Positions 24,896-33,577 of a stretch of DNA of 64,000 nt are shown one piece after another. Position numbers and translations under genes: made by a program. Numbering within the stretch: the stretch's first letter is position 1; every line of letters begins with the position of its first letter. The stretch is from positions 85,671 to 149,670 of the forward strand of contig DVIN01000021.1 of assembly GCA_018711275.1 (NCBI GenBank). The letters are read 5' to 3'. Below the pieces are notes generated by a model, which was given only the letters and a program-made list of their open reading frames with translations, was not told the origin of the DNA and did no database searches. Source of the stretch: Candidatus Pullilachnospira intestinigallinarum (lineage in GTDB: Bacteria > Bacillota > Clostridia > Lachnospirales > Lachnospiraceae).

Positions 24896-27181
24896 ATGAC
24901 GATAGAAGAATGGCTGGGGGAAGAGAACCAGCTGGGAATGGACATCTGGACAAAGAAATACTGCCAGGAGGGCGAAGATTTTGAGGCCTGGCTGAACCGC
25001 ATCAGCGGCGGTAATCAGGAAATCGCGGAATATATCCGCCAGAAAAAATTTCTGTTCGGGGGGAGGATCCTGTCCAACAGAGGCCTGCAGGAGCAGGGGA
25101 GAAAGATCACATTTTCCAACTGCTATGTGATCGCGCCGCCGGAGGATGAGATTGAGAGCATTTTTGACTGTGCCAAAAAACTGGCCAGAACCTACAGCTA
25201 CGGCGGCGGCTGCGGCATCGATATCTCCAAACTGGCTCCCCGGGGAGCGAAAATCAACAATGCGGCCAAGGAGACCAGCGGATCGGTGTCCTTCATGGAT
25301 CTGTATTCCATGGTCACCGGGCTCATCGGCCAGAACGGAAGAAGAGGGGCGCTGATGATTTCCATCGACTGCTCCCATCCGGATGTGCAGGAGTTTATTG
25401 AACTGAAGACCGATCTGGACAAGGTGACAAAGGCAAATATTTCCGTGCGGATCCATGAGAATTTCATGGAAGCCGTGAAGAAAAATGAAGATTATCTGCT
25501 GCACTATACCCGGCAGGCTACCGGAGAGGTGATCGAGAAAACCGTCAGCGCCAGAGAGCTGTTCCGCCGTATTGCGGAGACCAACTGGGATTACGCGGAG
25601 CCGGGTGCCCTGTTCTGGGACCGGATCACCAGCTGGAATCTGCTGAGCAATACAGAGGAATTTTCCTATGCGGGCGTCAACCCCTGCGCGGAGGAGCCGC
25701 TGCCGGCGGGGGGGAGCTGTCTTCTGGGAAGCATCAACCTTTCCCAGTTTGTGCAGAATCCCTTCACGGACAATGCCTCCTTCGACTTTGAGGGCCTGAA
25801 GGACTGTGTGCGGGCCTCTGTCCGGGCACTGAACGAGGTGCTGGAGGAGGGACTTCCCCTGCATCCTCTGGCGGAACAGCGGGAGAGTGTGGCCAGATGG
25901 CGTCAGATCGGCCTGGGCATCATGGGACTGGCGGACGCGCTGATCAAGCTGGGGCTCACTTACGGGGAAGAAGATGCCGTGAAGATGTGTGACCGGATCG
26001 GATTTGCCATGGCGGACACAGCCATCGAGGCCTCCGCGAAATTGGCAAAGGAAGAGGGCGCATTTCCGGGATGCAACGTGGAGGAAGTCATGAACACGCC
26101 GTATTTCCTGGAAAATACCTCTGAGAAAACCCGGGAGCTGGTGCGCAAATATGGCCTGAGAAATTCTCAGCTGCTGACCATCGCCCCCACGGGAACCCTG
26201 TCCACCATGCTGGGAATCTCCGGAGGCATCGAACCGGTGTACGCCAACTATTACGAGAGAAAAACCGAGTCCCTTCACGGAACGGATGTGTACTATAAGG
26301 TATACACGAAGATCGTGGAGCAGTATATGAAGGAGTTCGGCCTGAAGGATGTGAGCCGGCTGCCGGAGTATTTTGTTACCGCCATGACCCTGGATTACCG
26401 GCAGAGAATCGATATGCAGTCCATCTGGCAGCGCCATATCGACGCCTCCATCAGCTCCACCGTCAACGTACCCAACGGATTTACCGTGGAAGAGACGGAG
26501 GATCTGTATCTGTACGCCTATGAAAAGGGCCTGAAGGGCATCACCATTTTCCGGGACGGATGCAAGCGTGTGGGTATCCTCAGCACCGAGGAACCGAAAA
26601 AATCCAAAAAAGTGACGGCAGGAGAGGGCCTGAAGCGGGGCGAGATTCTGCTGGTAACCGATGACGTGGTGGGTAAGAAGCGGAAGCTGATCACCGGATG
26701 CGGAAGCCTCCACTGCATTGCCCTGTTTGATCCCCATACGGGCGCGCTGCTGGAGACCTACCTGAGCAAAGGCTCCACCGGCGGCTGCAACAACTTCATG
26801 GTGGGTCTGTCCCGTATGATTTCCATCAGCGCCAGAGGCGGCATCGATATCGAGACCATTGTGGACCAGCTGAATTCCAGCGGTTCCTGTCCCTCTTACA
26901 CTGCCCGCCGGGTGACCAGAAAAGACACCAGCAAAGGCGCCTGCTGTCCTATGGCGGTGGGAAATGCCCTGATGGATATGTACAATGAGATGCAGGCGGA
27001 GCTGGCCGAAAAAGAGAGCGGCGAGCCCCAGAAAAAAGTGAAGATAGCGCCACGCCCCAGAGCAGTACCCTCCCCGGAATCCGACCGGGACCGGATGTAC
27101 TGTCCGGAATGCGGCGAGCCGCTGGTGTTTGAGGAAGGCTGTAATATCTGTAAGAGCTGCGGCTGGAGCAAGTGCCACTGA
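24896..27181 (+). CDS. nrdJ: adenosylcobalamin-dependent ribonucleotide reductase (class II)
   Basis: 761 residues. It reduces ribonucleotides to deoxyribonucleotides using a coenzyme B12 radical, independent of oxygen. The N-terminus has FLFGGRILSNRG and TFSNCYVI, the first active-site cysteine. The catalytic loop is NPCAEEPLPAGGSCLLGSINL and the second half has TIAPTGTLSTMLGISGGIEP. The C-terminus (YCPECGEPLVFEEGCNICKSCGWSKC) is a zinc-ribbon-like tail, common in class II enzymes. No N-terminal ATP cone is seen. The RBS GGGAGAG precedes the ATG, and a strong terminator follows. Confidence 0.95.
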   Translation: MTIEEWLGEENQLGMDIWTKKYCQEGEDFEAWLNRISGGNQEIAEYIRQKKFLFGGRILSNRGLQEQGRKITFSNCYVIAPPEDEIESIFDCAKKLARTYSYGGGCGIDISKLAPRGAKINNAAKETSGSVSFMDLYSMVTGLIGQNGRRGALMISIDCSHPDVQEFIELKTDLDKVTKANISVRIHENFMEAVKKNEDYLLHYTRQATGEVIEKTVSARELFRRIAETNWDYAEPGALFWDRITSWNLLSNTEEFSYAGVNPCAEEPLPAGGSCLLGSINLSQFVQNPFTDNASFDFEGLKDCVRASVRALNEVLEEGLPLHPLAEQRESVARWRQIGLGIMGLADALIKLGLTYGEEDAVKMCDRIGFAMADTAIEASAKLAKEEGAFPGCNVEEVMNTPYFLENTSEKTRELVRKYGLRNSQLLTIAPTGTLSTMLGISGGIEPVYANYYERKTESLHGTDVYYKVYTKIVEQYMKEFGLKDVSRLPEYFVTAMTLDYRQRIDMQSIWQRHIDASISSTVNVPNGFTVEETEDLYLYAYEKGLKGITIFRDGCKRVGILSTEEPKKSKKVTAGEGLKRGEILLVTDDVVGKKRKLITGCGSLHCIALFDPHTGALLETYLSKGSTGGCNNFMVGLSRMISISARGGIDIETIVDQLNSSGSCPSYTARRVTRKDTSKGACCPMAVGNALMDMYNEMQAELAEKESGEPQKKVKIAPRPRAVPSPESDRDRMYCPECGEPLVFEEGCNICKSCGWSKCH

Positions 27182-27314
27182 TTTTTACGGGCGGACGGGC
27201 TTTCATGGGCGGGCGGATCTTTGCAGGCGGTCCGGCCGGGAAACTGCGTCAGAAGGTCAGTGAAATGGAAGTTTCTGCCGCGCTGAGAAGAGTTATGACT
27301 GCGAAATGAAAAGG

Positions 27315-27371
27315 AATCCCCCCTTTTTGCGTTGAGATGCCGGGAGCATTTCAGTGCAGAAAGAGGGGATT
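27315..27371 (+). terminator. nrdJ terminator
   Basis: A long interrupted hairpin has outer arms AATCCCC and GGGGATT, with inner pairing of TGAGATGC to GCATTTCA, then TGTTTGTGT. Apart from this, 27182-27589 shows no gene or further signal. Confidence 0.75.
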
Positions 27372-27589
27372 GTTTGTGTAATCATGGCCGGCTGATCCCA
27401 GAAAAGACAGGGAGTGAAAGAATTTTCGGACGGTGAATGGAAAATGGCTGCGGTTCTTCGTATACGGCTACTTCTGATGTCTGCGGCGGGATTCGCAAAT
27501 ATTTCGTTTCTGCAGCAGGATCAGCCAATTCCTCATTCCTGCAGTATGGTTTATCAGCACAAAAATACAGGAAAAACTGGAAAAAGATG

Positions 27590-27640
27590 TTGACAAGTAT
27601 ACTTGGCAATACTACAATAAGAGCATGACAAGAAAACTTG
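27590..27640 (+). promoter_or_regulatory. promoter with twin palindromic operators for the XRE pair
   Basis: TTGACA (27590-27595), 17 bp, TACAAT (27613-27618). Perfect palindrome CAAGTATACTTG (27594-27605) lies in the spacer, and CAAGAAAACTTG (27629-27640) just after the start point. Both are embedded in GACAAGnnnnnnCTTGGCAA and lie 35 bp apart. This suits repression by the XRE protein encoded in the same operon. Confidence 0.8.
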
Positions 27641-27665
27641 GCAAATCCACCAGGAGGTTTTCATT

Positions 27666-28001
27666 ATGAACAAAGACGAGATTCTGGCAAGAAGCAGAGC
27701 AGAAAACAAAAACAGGGACATTTATATGCTGGAAGTATTAAACCAGGCAAGTAAAAGCGCGGTTGTAGTTCAGATGGTTCTGGCGACAATCTTTTTCGTG
27801 ACAGAAGTATTTGCCGGAAAAGGCATAAACTATGGGCTATGGGCCATTGTTGCCAGCGCAAATATGACGATCTACTGGATAAAATACATGAAATTCCATC
27901 ATAAGCAGGTGCTTGTGATGGCGGTTCTCTATACCGTATTCGTATCTCTGATGTCCGGATGCCACATTTATAATCTGTTTGTATCGTCCGCGATCCTTTG
28001 A
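27666..28001 (+). CDS. DUF6442-type small membrane protein
   Basis: 111 residues. The N-terminus MNKDEILARSRAENKNRD is a soluble acidic/basic stretch typical of DUF6442. Three hydrophobic helices follow: AVVVQMVLATIFFVTEVF, INYGLWAIVASANMTIYWI and VLVMAVLYTVFVSLMSG. The family is always found beside a small XRE repressor, as here; function is unknown. RBS AGGAGG. Transcription starts at the promoter with the twin operators. Confidence 0.85.
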   Translation: MNKDEILARSRAENKNRDIYMLEVLNQASKSAVVVQMVLATIFFVTEVFAGKGINYGLWAIVASANMTIYWIKYMKFHHKQVLVMAVLYTVFVSLMSGCHIYNLFVSSAIL

Positions 28002-28014
28002 GGCGGTGAAAACT

Positions 28015-28221
28015 ATGGATGATAAGCTGATTTTAAAAAATCGCCTGAAAGAAGCGCGGGCAGAACTGAAATTGTCACAGAGTCAGCTGGCGGATATGGT
28101 AGGCGTGTCCCGGAATACCATCAGCTCCATCGAAACCGGCCAGTTCAATCCCACGGCGAAACTGGCACTGGTTCTCTGTATTGCATTGGATAAAAAGTTT
28201 GAAGATCTGTTTTACTTTTGA
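28015..28221 (+). CDS. XRE regulator of the DUF6442 operon
   Basis: 68 residues: NRLKEARAELKLSQSQLADMVGVSRNTISSIE, then NPTAKLALVLCIALDKKFEDLFYF. This is the compact single-HTH repressor that accompanies DUF6442 proteins. The ATG at 28015 follows GGCGGTGAAA; the in-frame start 36 bases earlier overlaps the membrane gene. It probably binds the CAAGnnnnCTTG sites upstream of the pair and represses it. Confidence 0.9.
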   Translation: MDDKLILKNRLKEARAELKLSQSQLADMVGVSRNTISSIETGQFNPTAKLALVLCIALDKKFEDLFYF

Positions 28222-28282
28222 AACTGCCCGATATCAGAAAGCTGGATCATTTGGGAAAATTACATGGCTGAAGAACGCTTTA

Positions 28283-28334
28283 TCGACTTCGCCCCCTTTT
28301 TGTGCTATGATAAGAGCTGTATCATTTTAGCACA
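28283..28334 (+). promoter_or_regulatory. promoter overlapped by a dyad, before the Tet(M)-like fusion gene
   Basis: TCGACT (28283-28288), 17 bp, TGCTATGAT with -10 TATGAT (28306-28311). TGTGCTA (28301-28307) and TAGCACA (28328-28334), plus inner TGATA/TATCA, form an inverted repeat covering the -10 and start point. This could be an operator or a 5' hairpin. Confidence 0.6.
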
Positions 28335-28349
28335 GAAAGGGGTATTTTC

Positions 28350-31124
28350 ATGGAAAATACGTCTGGAAATAAAAAGAATCATCCGGCCGCAAAGCCGGAA
28401 AAGTACATAAATATCGGCCTTCTGGCCCATGTGGATGCCGGAAAGACCACTCTGGCGGAGGCGATTCTGTATCTGCAGGGCAGTATCCGGAAGCTGGGCC
28501 GGGTGGATCACCGGGATACGTTCCTGGACACGGATGCCATGGAGCGGGCCAGAGGAATCACCATATTCTCTAAACAGGCCCGGCTGACCCTGGGGGACTG
28601 GCAGGTGACGCTTCTGGATACCCCCGGGCATGTGGATTTTTCCGCGGAGATGGAGCGGACACTGCAGGTACTGGACTGTGCGGTGCTGGTGATCAGCGGA
28701 GCGGACGGCGTGCAGAGTCATGTGGAGACCCTGTGGCGGCTGCTCAGACGGTACCAGATCCCCACCTTCCTGTTCATCAACAAGATGGATCAGCCGGGAA
28801 CCGACCGGGAAGCGATACTGGCCGAACTGAAAAGCCGGCTGGATGATGGCTGCGTGGATTTTGGAGGCAGCGATCAGGAGGCGTGGCTGGAGGAGCTGGC
28901 CATGTGCGATGAGGCGCTGATGGAACGGTATCTGGAGGATGGCAGGATCGAAACGGAGGACATTTCCCGGCTGATCGCGGATCGGAAGGTATTTCCCTGT
29001 TATTTCGGATCCGCGCTGAAAAACGAAGGGGTGGATGTGCTTCTGGATGGAATCCGGCGGTACGCCCGGGTGCCGGAGTATCCGGAAGCTTTCGGGGCAA
29101 AGGTATATAAAATCGGCAGGGACGCCCAGGGAGCGCGGCTGACCTACCTGAAAGTGACCGGCGGCTGTCTGCGGGTGAAGATGCCGCTTTCCGGAAAAAG
29201 CCGGGAGAAAGAAGCCTGGGAGGAGAAGACGGACCAGATCCGGCTGTATTCCGGAACCGGTTTTCAGATGGTTCAGGAGGCGCCGGCGGGGATGGTCTGC
29301 GCGGTGACGGGACTGACGAAAACGTATTCCGGGCAGGGCCTGGGGGCGGAGCCGGCCTCCGAACTTCCCCTGCTGGAGCCGGTGCTGACCTACCGGCTTT
29401 CCTTCCCTGTGGATGTGGATGTCCACGGCGCCTATCTGAAGCTGCGGCCGCTGGAGGAGGAAATCCCGGAGCTTCACATGATCTGGGACGGAGAAGCCAG
29501 GGAAATCCGGGTTCAGGTGATGGGAGAGGTGCAGATTGAGATCCTGAAAAATCTGATCCGGGAACGGTTTGAACTGGGTGTCAGCTTTGACGCGGGAAGC
29601 ATTGTGTATAAGGAAACCATCGCCGGGACGGTGGAAGGCGTGGGACATTTTGAACCGCTGCGTCATTATGCGGAGGTACACCTGCTGCTGGAACCCGGCG
29701 AGCCGGGCAGCGGGCTTCAGTTTGATTCCATCTGCAGCGAGGATGTGCTGGACCGGAACTGGCAGCGGCTGGTGCTGACCCATCTGGAGGAAAAAACGCA
29801 CCGGGGTGTGCTGACCGGATCGGAGATCACGGATATGCGGATTCTGCTGGCCTCCGGCAGAGCCCATCAGAAGCATACGGAGGGCGGAGATTTTCGCCAG
29901 GCCACCTACCGTGCAGTACGCCAGGGACTGATGCATGCAAAAAATGTACTGCTGGAGCCGGTGTATACCTTCCGGCTGGAGGTGCCCTCCGGCCAGGTGG
30001 GCCGGGCCATGACGGATCTGCAGCAGATGCACGGGGAATTCGGACAGCCACAGATGGAAGGGGAGACGGCGGTGCTGACGGGCACGGCTCCGGTGGCCTG
30101 TCTGCAGGGGTATCCGGCCAAAGTCACCGCCTATACGGCGGGCCGGGGGCGGATGTCCTGCACGTTGGGCGGCTATGCGCCCTGCCACAACAGCGAAGAG
30201 GTGATTGCCGCCATCGGCTATGATCCGGAGAAGGATACGGAAAATACGGCGGACTCGGTGTTCTGCGCCCATGGAGCCGGTTTCGTGGTGAGCTGGGAGC
30301 AGGTGCCGGAATATATGCATCTGGAAAGCGTTCTGGCGCCGGCCAAACAGGAGGAGAGCCGTCAGGTGATGCAGAAGGCCCGGGCGGCCCGCACGCAGGA
30401 TTCGTGGATCACCCAGGAGGAGCTGGAAGAAATTTTTGTGCGCACCTACGGCCCCATCAAGGAACGCAGATTCGGCATGAACCGAAGCGCTTCCGCCATC
30501 AAAAACGGTACGGAAAAAAAACGCGCCCTGCCATCCGCCGCACCCCGGCGGGCGCAGAAAAATAAAAAACCGGAGAAAGAATATCTGCTGGTGGACGGCT
30601 ACAATATTATTTTCGCCTGGGAGGAGCTGGCCGATCTGGCCAGAACCAATATCGAGAGTGCCAGAAACAAGCTGATGGATATTCTGTGCAATTATCAGGG
30701 CTTCCGGCAGGTGACGGTGATTCTGGTGTTCGACGCTTACCGGGTGGAAGGCGGACAGGGAGAGGTGTTCCGCTATCACAACATTTATGTGGTCTATACC
30801 AGAGAGGCGGAGACCGCTGACCAGTATATCGAGAAAACCGTGCATGAGATCGGGAAACAGTACCAGGTGACCGTGGCCACCTCGGACGCCACCGAGCAGG
30901 TGATCATCATGGGCCAGGGGGCCAGAAGATTATCCGCCAGGGATCTGGAGGAGGAGGTACGGGCCGCGGCGCAGGAGCTGCGCCGGGATCATATGAGTCC
31001 CCGCTCTTCGGATAAAAATTATCTGCTGGATCATCTGCCCCGGGAGCTGGCGGAGATGATGGAGGATGTGCGACTGGGACGGAAAAGTCTGGATGGCAGG
31101 GGGAAAACGGAAAATGAGGAGTGA
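28350..31124 (+). CDS. Tet(M)/EF-G-like GTPase fused to a NYN (YacP/Rae1-like) nuclease domain
   Basis: 924 residues. Residues 17-660 follow the ribosomal-protection/EF-G plan: G1 GLLAHVDAGKTTLAEA, switch I MERARGITIFSKQARL, G3 LLDTPGHVDFSAE, G4 INKMDQ, then beta-barrel and alpha/beta domains with MGEVQIEILKNLI. A basic linker (660-740) leads to a NYN domain (744-910) with the expected acidic residues Asp749 (LLVDGYNIIFAW), Asp795 (LVFDAYRVEGG), Asp824 (ETADQYIEK) and Asp846 (VATSDATEQ), plus the YacP-like GARRLSARDLEEEV. B. subtilis YacP/Rae1 cuts mRNA in the ribosomal A site, and EF-G-like domains dock there, so a ribosome-directed nuclease is a reasonable inference. True tetracycline resistance is doubtful. 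Confidence 0.9.
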   Translation: MENTSGNKKNHPAAKPEKYINIGLLAHVDAGKTTLAEAILYLQGSIRKLGRVDHRDTFLDTDAMERARGITIFSKQARLTLGDWQVTLLDTPGHVDFSAEMERTLQVLDCAVLVISGADGVQSHVETLWRLLRRYQIPTFLFINKMDQPGTDREAILAELKSRLDDGCVDFGGSDQEAWLEELAMCDEALMERYLEDGRIETEDISRLIADRKVFPCYFGSALKNEGVDVLLDGIRRYARVPEYPEAFGAKVYKIGRDAQGARLTYLKVTGGCLRVKMPLSGKSREKEAWEEKTDQIRLYSGTGFQMVQEAPAGMVCAVTGLTKTYSGQGLGAEPASELPLLEPVLTYRLSFPVDVDVHGAYLKLRPLEEEIPELHMIWDGEAREIRVQVMGEVQIEILKNLIRERFELGVSFDAGSIVYKETIAGTVEGVGHFEPLRHYAEVHLLLEPGEPGSGLQFDSICSEDVLDRNWQRLVLTHLEEKTHRGVLTGSEITDMRILLASGRAHQKHTEGGDFRQATYRAVRQGLMHAKNVLLEPVYTFRLEVPSGQVGRAMTDLQQMHGEFGQPQMEGETAVLTGTAPVACLQGYPAKVTAYTAGRGRMSCTLGGYAPCHNSEEVIAAIGYDPEKDTENTADSVFCAHGAGFVVSWEQVPEYMHLESVLAPAKQEESRQVMQKARAARTQDSWITQEELEEIFVRTYGPIKERRFGMNRSASAIKNGTEKKRALPSAAPRRAQKNKKPEKEYLLVDGYNIIFAWEELADLARTNIESARNKLMDILCNYQGFRQVTVILVFDAYRVEGGQGEVFRYHNIYVVYTREAETADQYIEKTVHEIGKQYQVTVATSDATEQVIIMGQGARRLSARDLEEEVRAAAQELRRDHMSPRSSDKNYLLDHLPRELAEMMEDVRLGRKSLDGRGKTENEE

Positions 31125-31127
31125 TTT

Positions 31128-32600
31128 ATGAGCGGAAGATGGATACTGGCAGTGTCGCTGCTGGTGCTGGCGGGCGGCTTCTGGTGTTACAGCCGCCTGA
31201 TAAAAAAGGATTCGAAAAATGCGGGAGATCTTCCGGCAAAGGGAGAACGGTGGACGGGGCTGGGACAGCTTGCCGCCTCCGGTATGGGAATTACCCTGCT
31301 GATTTCGCCCTCTGTAGCGATCCGTTGGGGCTGGGCGCCGGCTCTGGCCGCCTGTGTGATTGGGGGGATCCTTTTCGGGGCGGCATTGAATCTGGGGGCT
31401 GCCTGCTGCCTGACCGGAGAAACGTCCGCCAAGGAGGCAGATCCGGGGAAAGAACGGTCGCCTGCCGGTTGGAAAAGAAAAACCATTGCCTTCCTGATCT
31501 GGCTGTTTGCCATACTGGCGGCGGCTGCCGCAGGCCATACGGCGGCGGCCAGCTGGAGGGGCTTTGCCACAGGAGAATCCGGAGAGCTGCTGCGCAATTC
31601 CGTGGGAGCGGCCGGGGCTGCTTCCTGTGTGATTCTCTGTGTGGCCGCCGCCGGTCTGGGGATTGTATGCAGATACCGGAAAATCAGCCTGCCGGTCAAA
31701 GCCGCGGCCGTTTTTTTGCTGATTTGCGACGCCGCATGGCTGGGGAAAACCTACCCCATTTATCTGGGGGAAACCGTGTGGCTGGCGGTGATTTTTCTTC
31801 TGGCTTTTTTTACGGGAATCATTCCGGCATGGGTACAGACCCGGCCCAGGGGGCAGATGCTGCTGATTCTGGAAGGAATCGTGCTGGCGGCGGGCTGTGC
31901 CGGGATTTTGCTGGGAGACCCCAGGCCGGCGGCCAAAGCGATTACGGTTCCGGATGGCAGCCTGGCGGGGCTGCAGGCGTTTTTCGCCATTGTTTTGTGG
32001 GGAACCGTCAGCGGTTTCGATGCGGCGGCCCTTGCCGTCTCGCCGCTGAGATATCAGAAACCGGAAGCTTTTAAAAAATCCGCTGTGGGAAGCGGGCTTC
32101 TGAAAAGCTTTTTCGCAGTGTTGGGGCTGCTTTTGTCCTTTGCGCTGACGGGGGCGGACGCGGCGGCCATGGGTCTGGAAGAAGCGCCTCAGTTCTTTGC
32201 CGCTGCCGCCGCCGGTCTGCTGGCGGAAGTGGGAATTCCCTATGATTTTACCATCGCGCTGTTTTTGATGGCGGGCTGCAGTTTTCTTCTTGCAGTGGTG
32301 GACGCGGCGGTGCGGATGGGAACGTTGGCATTTCGGGAAATCACCCGGCGGGATGGAAAGATGGCAGGCTGGAGTGTGGGCGCTGCGGCCACCATTCTTC
32401 CGGCATTTGGGGCTGCCCTGCTGGCCCGCCATGGGGTGGTCGGCGTATGGACGGCTGTCAGTTTCGCGGCTGTGCTGCTGCTCCTGCCTGCTGTCGGCGT
32501 CCGCCTGAAGAGACAGGGAAAAAAGGGAAGACGGTTATTGGTGGGAGCAGTTCTCCTGGCAGCCGGCGCGCTGGCGGCGGCGGTGCTGCCGATGCGGTAG
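31128..32600 (+). CDS. CstA-like polytopic membrane protein
   Basis: 490 residues with about 12 hydrophobic helices. FFAIVLWGTVSGFDAAALAVSP resembles the conserved SGFHA region of carbon-starvation protein CstA, a peptide or pyruvate carrier, but the rest is divergent. The similarity is seen by eye only. The ATG lies three bases after the stop of the Tet(M)-NYN gene, so they are co-transcribed and perhaps translationally coupled. The ending VLPMR is followed by a terminator, making a two-gene unit. The functional link between the two is unknown. Confidence 0.6.
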   Translation: MSGRWILAVSLLVLAGGFWCYSRLIKKDSKNAGDLPAKGERWTGLGQLAASGMGITLLISPSVAIRWGWAPALAACVIGGILFGAALNLGAACCLTGETSAKEADPGKERSPAGWKRKTIAFLIWLFAILAAAAAGHTAAASWRGFATGESGELLRNSVGAAGAASCVILCVAAAGLGIVCRYRKISLPVKAAAVFLLICDAAWLGKTYPIYLGETVWLAVIFLLAFFTGIIPAWVQTRPRGQMLLILEGIVLAAGCAGILLGDPRPAAKAITVPDGSLAGLQAFFAIVLWGTVSGFDAAALAVSPLRYQKPEAFKKSAVGSGLLKSFFAVLGLLLSFALTGADAAAMGLEEAPQFFAAAAAGLLAEVGIPYDFTIALFLMAGCSFLLAVVDAAVRMGTLAFREITRRDGKMAGWSVGAAATILPAFGAALLARHGVVGVWTAVSFAAVLLLLPAVGVRLKRQGKKGRRLLVGAVLLAAGALAAAVLPMR

Positions 32601-32638
32601 CCCCCTGGGGGTAGGAAAGACAGATGATAAGAAAATGG

Positions 32639-32664
32639 GACCGGGAAAATTTTTCCCGGTCTTT
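32639..32664 (+). terminator. terminator after the CstA-like gene
   Basis: GACCGGGAAAA and TTTTCCCGGTC pair almost without a loop, followed by TTT. Confidence 0.8.
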
Positions 32665-32737
32665 ACATTTCCATCCGGCGGGCGTAAACTAATCGTAAAT
32701 GTAACGGTGCGCGGCGAAGGAGAAGGGAGGCAGAAAG

Positions 32738-33184
32738 GTGACGAAAGAAGAGGAGAGACTGTATGAAGCGGCGGCCCGTCTGGCAGCCAGGGCTCATGAG
32801 GGACAGGTGGATCGGGGCGGCACGGCTTATATACAGCATCCGCTGGCGGTGGCGGCCATGCTTGCGGATCCCGGGGACCGGATTGCTGCCCTGCTCCACG
32901 ATGTGGTGGAGGACACGGAGGTGACACTGGAGGAACTGGCAGAACAGTTTCCGCCGGACATTGTGGAGGCCGTCCGCCTTCTGACCAGGCAGCCGGGCGT
33001 TCCTTATCAGGACTACCTGAAAGCAATCCGCGAAAATCCCATGGCCTGCCGGGTGAAGATTGCGGATCTCACCCACAATATGGACCTGGGCCGCATCCCT
33101 CATCCGGGACCGGAGGATTATGCCCGGAGAGCGCGTTACCGGAACAGTACACTGTATTTACAAGGAGAGACGAGGGAAGGATGA
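32738..33184 (+). CDS. small HD-domain hydrolase of the RelA/SpoT (MESH1-like) type
   Basis: 148 residues. YIQHPLAVAAMLAD, LLHDVVEDTEV and KIADLTHNMDL give the H...HD...D metal site in the order found in the ppGpp hydrolase domain of SpoT and in stand-alone small alarmone hydrolases. No synthetase domain is present. It probably removes the 3' pyrophosphate of (p)ppGpp or a related nucleotide, but this is inference. The start is GTG at 32738 behind GGGAGGC. Its stop overlaps the start of the VOC gene by 4 bp (ATGA). Confidence 0.85.
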   Translation: MTKEEERLYEAAARLAARAHEGQVDRGGTAYIQHPLAVAAMLADPGDRIAALLHDVVEDTEVTLEELAEQFPPDIVEAVRLLTRQPGVPYQDYLKAIRENPMACRVKIADLTHNMDLGRIPHPGPEDYARRARYRNSTLYLQGETREG

Positions 33185-33561
33185 AACTACAGGCGATTCA
33201 TCATGTGGCGATCATTGTATCGGACTATGAAAAATCCAGACATTTCTATGTGGATCTGCTGGGTTTTGAGGTGATCCGGGAAAATTTCCGGAAGGAAAGA
33301 GGAGATTACAAGCTGGATCTGAGACTGGGAGACTGCGAGCTGGAGATTTTCGGCATACCGGACAGTCCGCCCAGGCCCAGCTATCCGGAGGCCTGCGGTC
33401 TGCGCCATCTGGCATTTCGGGTGGACAATATCGAGGAGGTGATCGGCTGGCTTAACGGGCTGGGGATTGAGACAGAGCCGGTGCGGACAGACGAATTTAC
33501 CGGGAAAAAGATGACATTTTTCAAGGATCCGGATGGCCTGCCGCTGGAACTGCATGAATGA
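33181..33561 (+). CDS. VOC family / glyoxalase-like protein (GloA2/YaeR type)
   Basis: 126 residues. IHHVAIIVSDYEKSRHFYVDLLGFEVI opens the first beta-alpha-beta-beta-beta unit, and GLRHLAFRVDNIEEV and FFKDPDGLPLELHE give the second. The metal ligands expected of glyoxalase I (His near residue 8, Glu, His75, Glu125) can be read. The substrate is unknown; YaeR/SMU1112c homologues are called glyoxalase-like. It is translationally coupled to the HD hydrolase upstream and lies 16 bases from the MATE gene. Confidence 0.88.
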   Translation: MKLQAIHHVAIIVSDYEKSRHFYVDLLGFEVIRENFRKERGDYKLDLRLGDCELEIFGIPDSPPRPSYPEACGLRHLAFRVDNIEEVIGWLNGLGIETEPVRTDEFTGKKMTFFKDPDGLPLELHE

Positions 33562-33577
33562 CGGGGGATAAGAAAAG

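Noticed and set aside
24821..27178. Long minus-strand open frame opposite nrdJ
   Set aside because: It is antisense to a clear RNR gene, lacks a ribosome-binding site and resembles no protein; similar shadows opposite lon, clpP/clpX, the Tet(M)-NYN gene and uvrC were also dismissed.
28350..31124. Authentic tetracycline-resistance gene
   Set aside because: The GTPase part is divergent from Tet(M), the protein is about 285 residues longer, and there is no mobile context or leader peptide. Kept as Tet(M)/EF-G-like.
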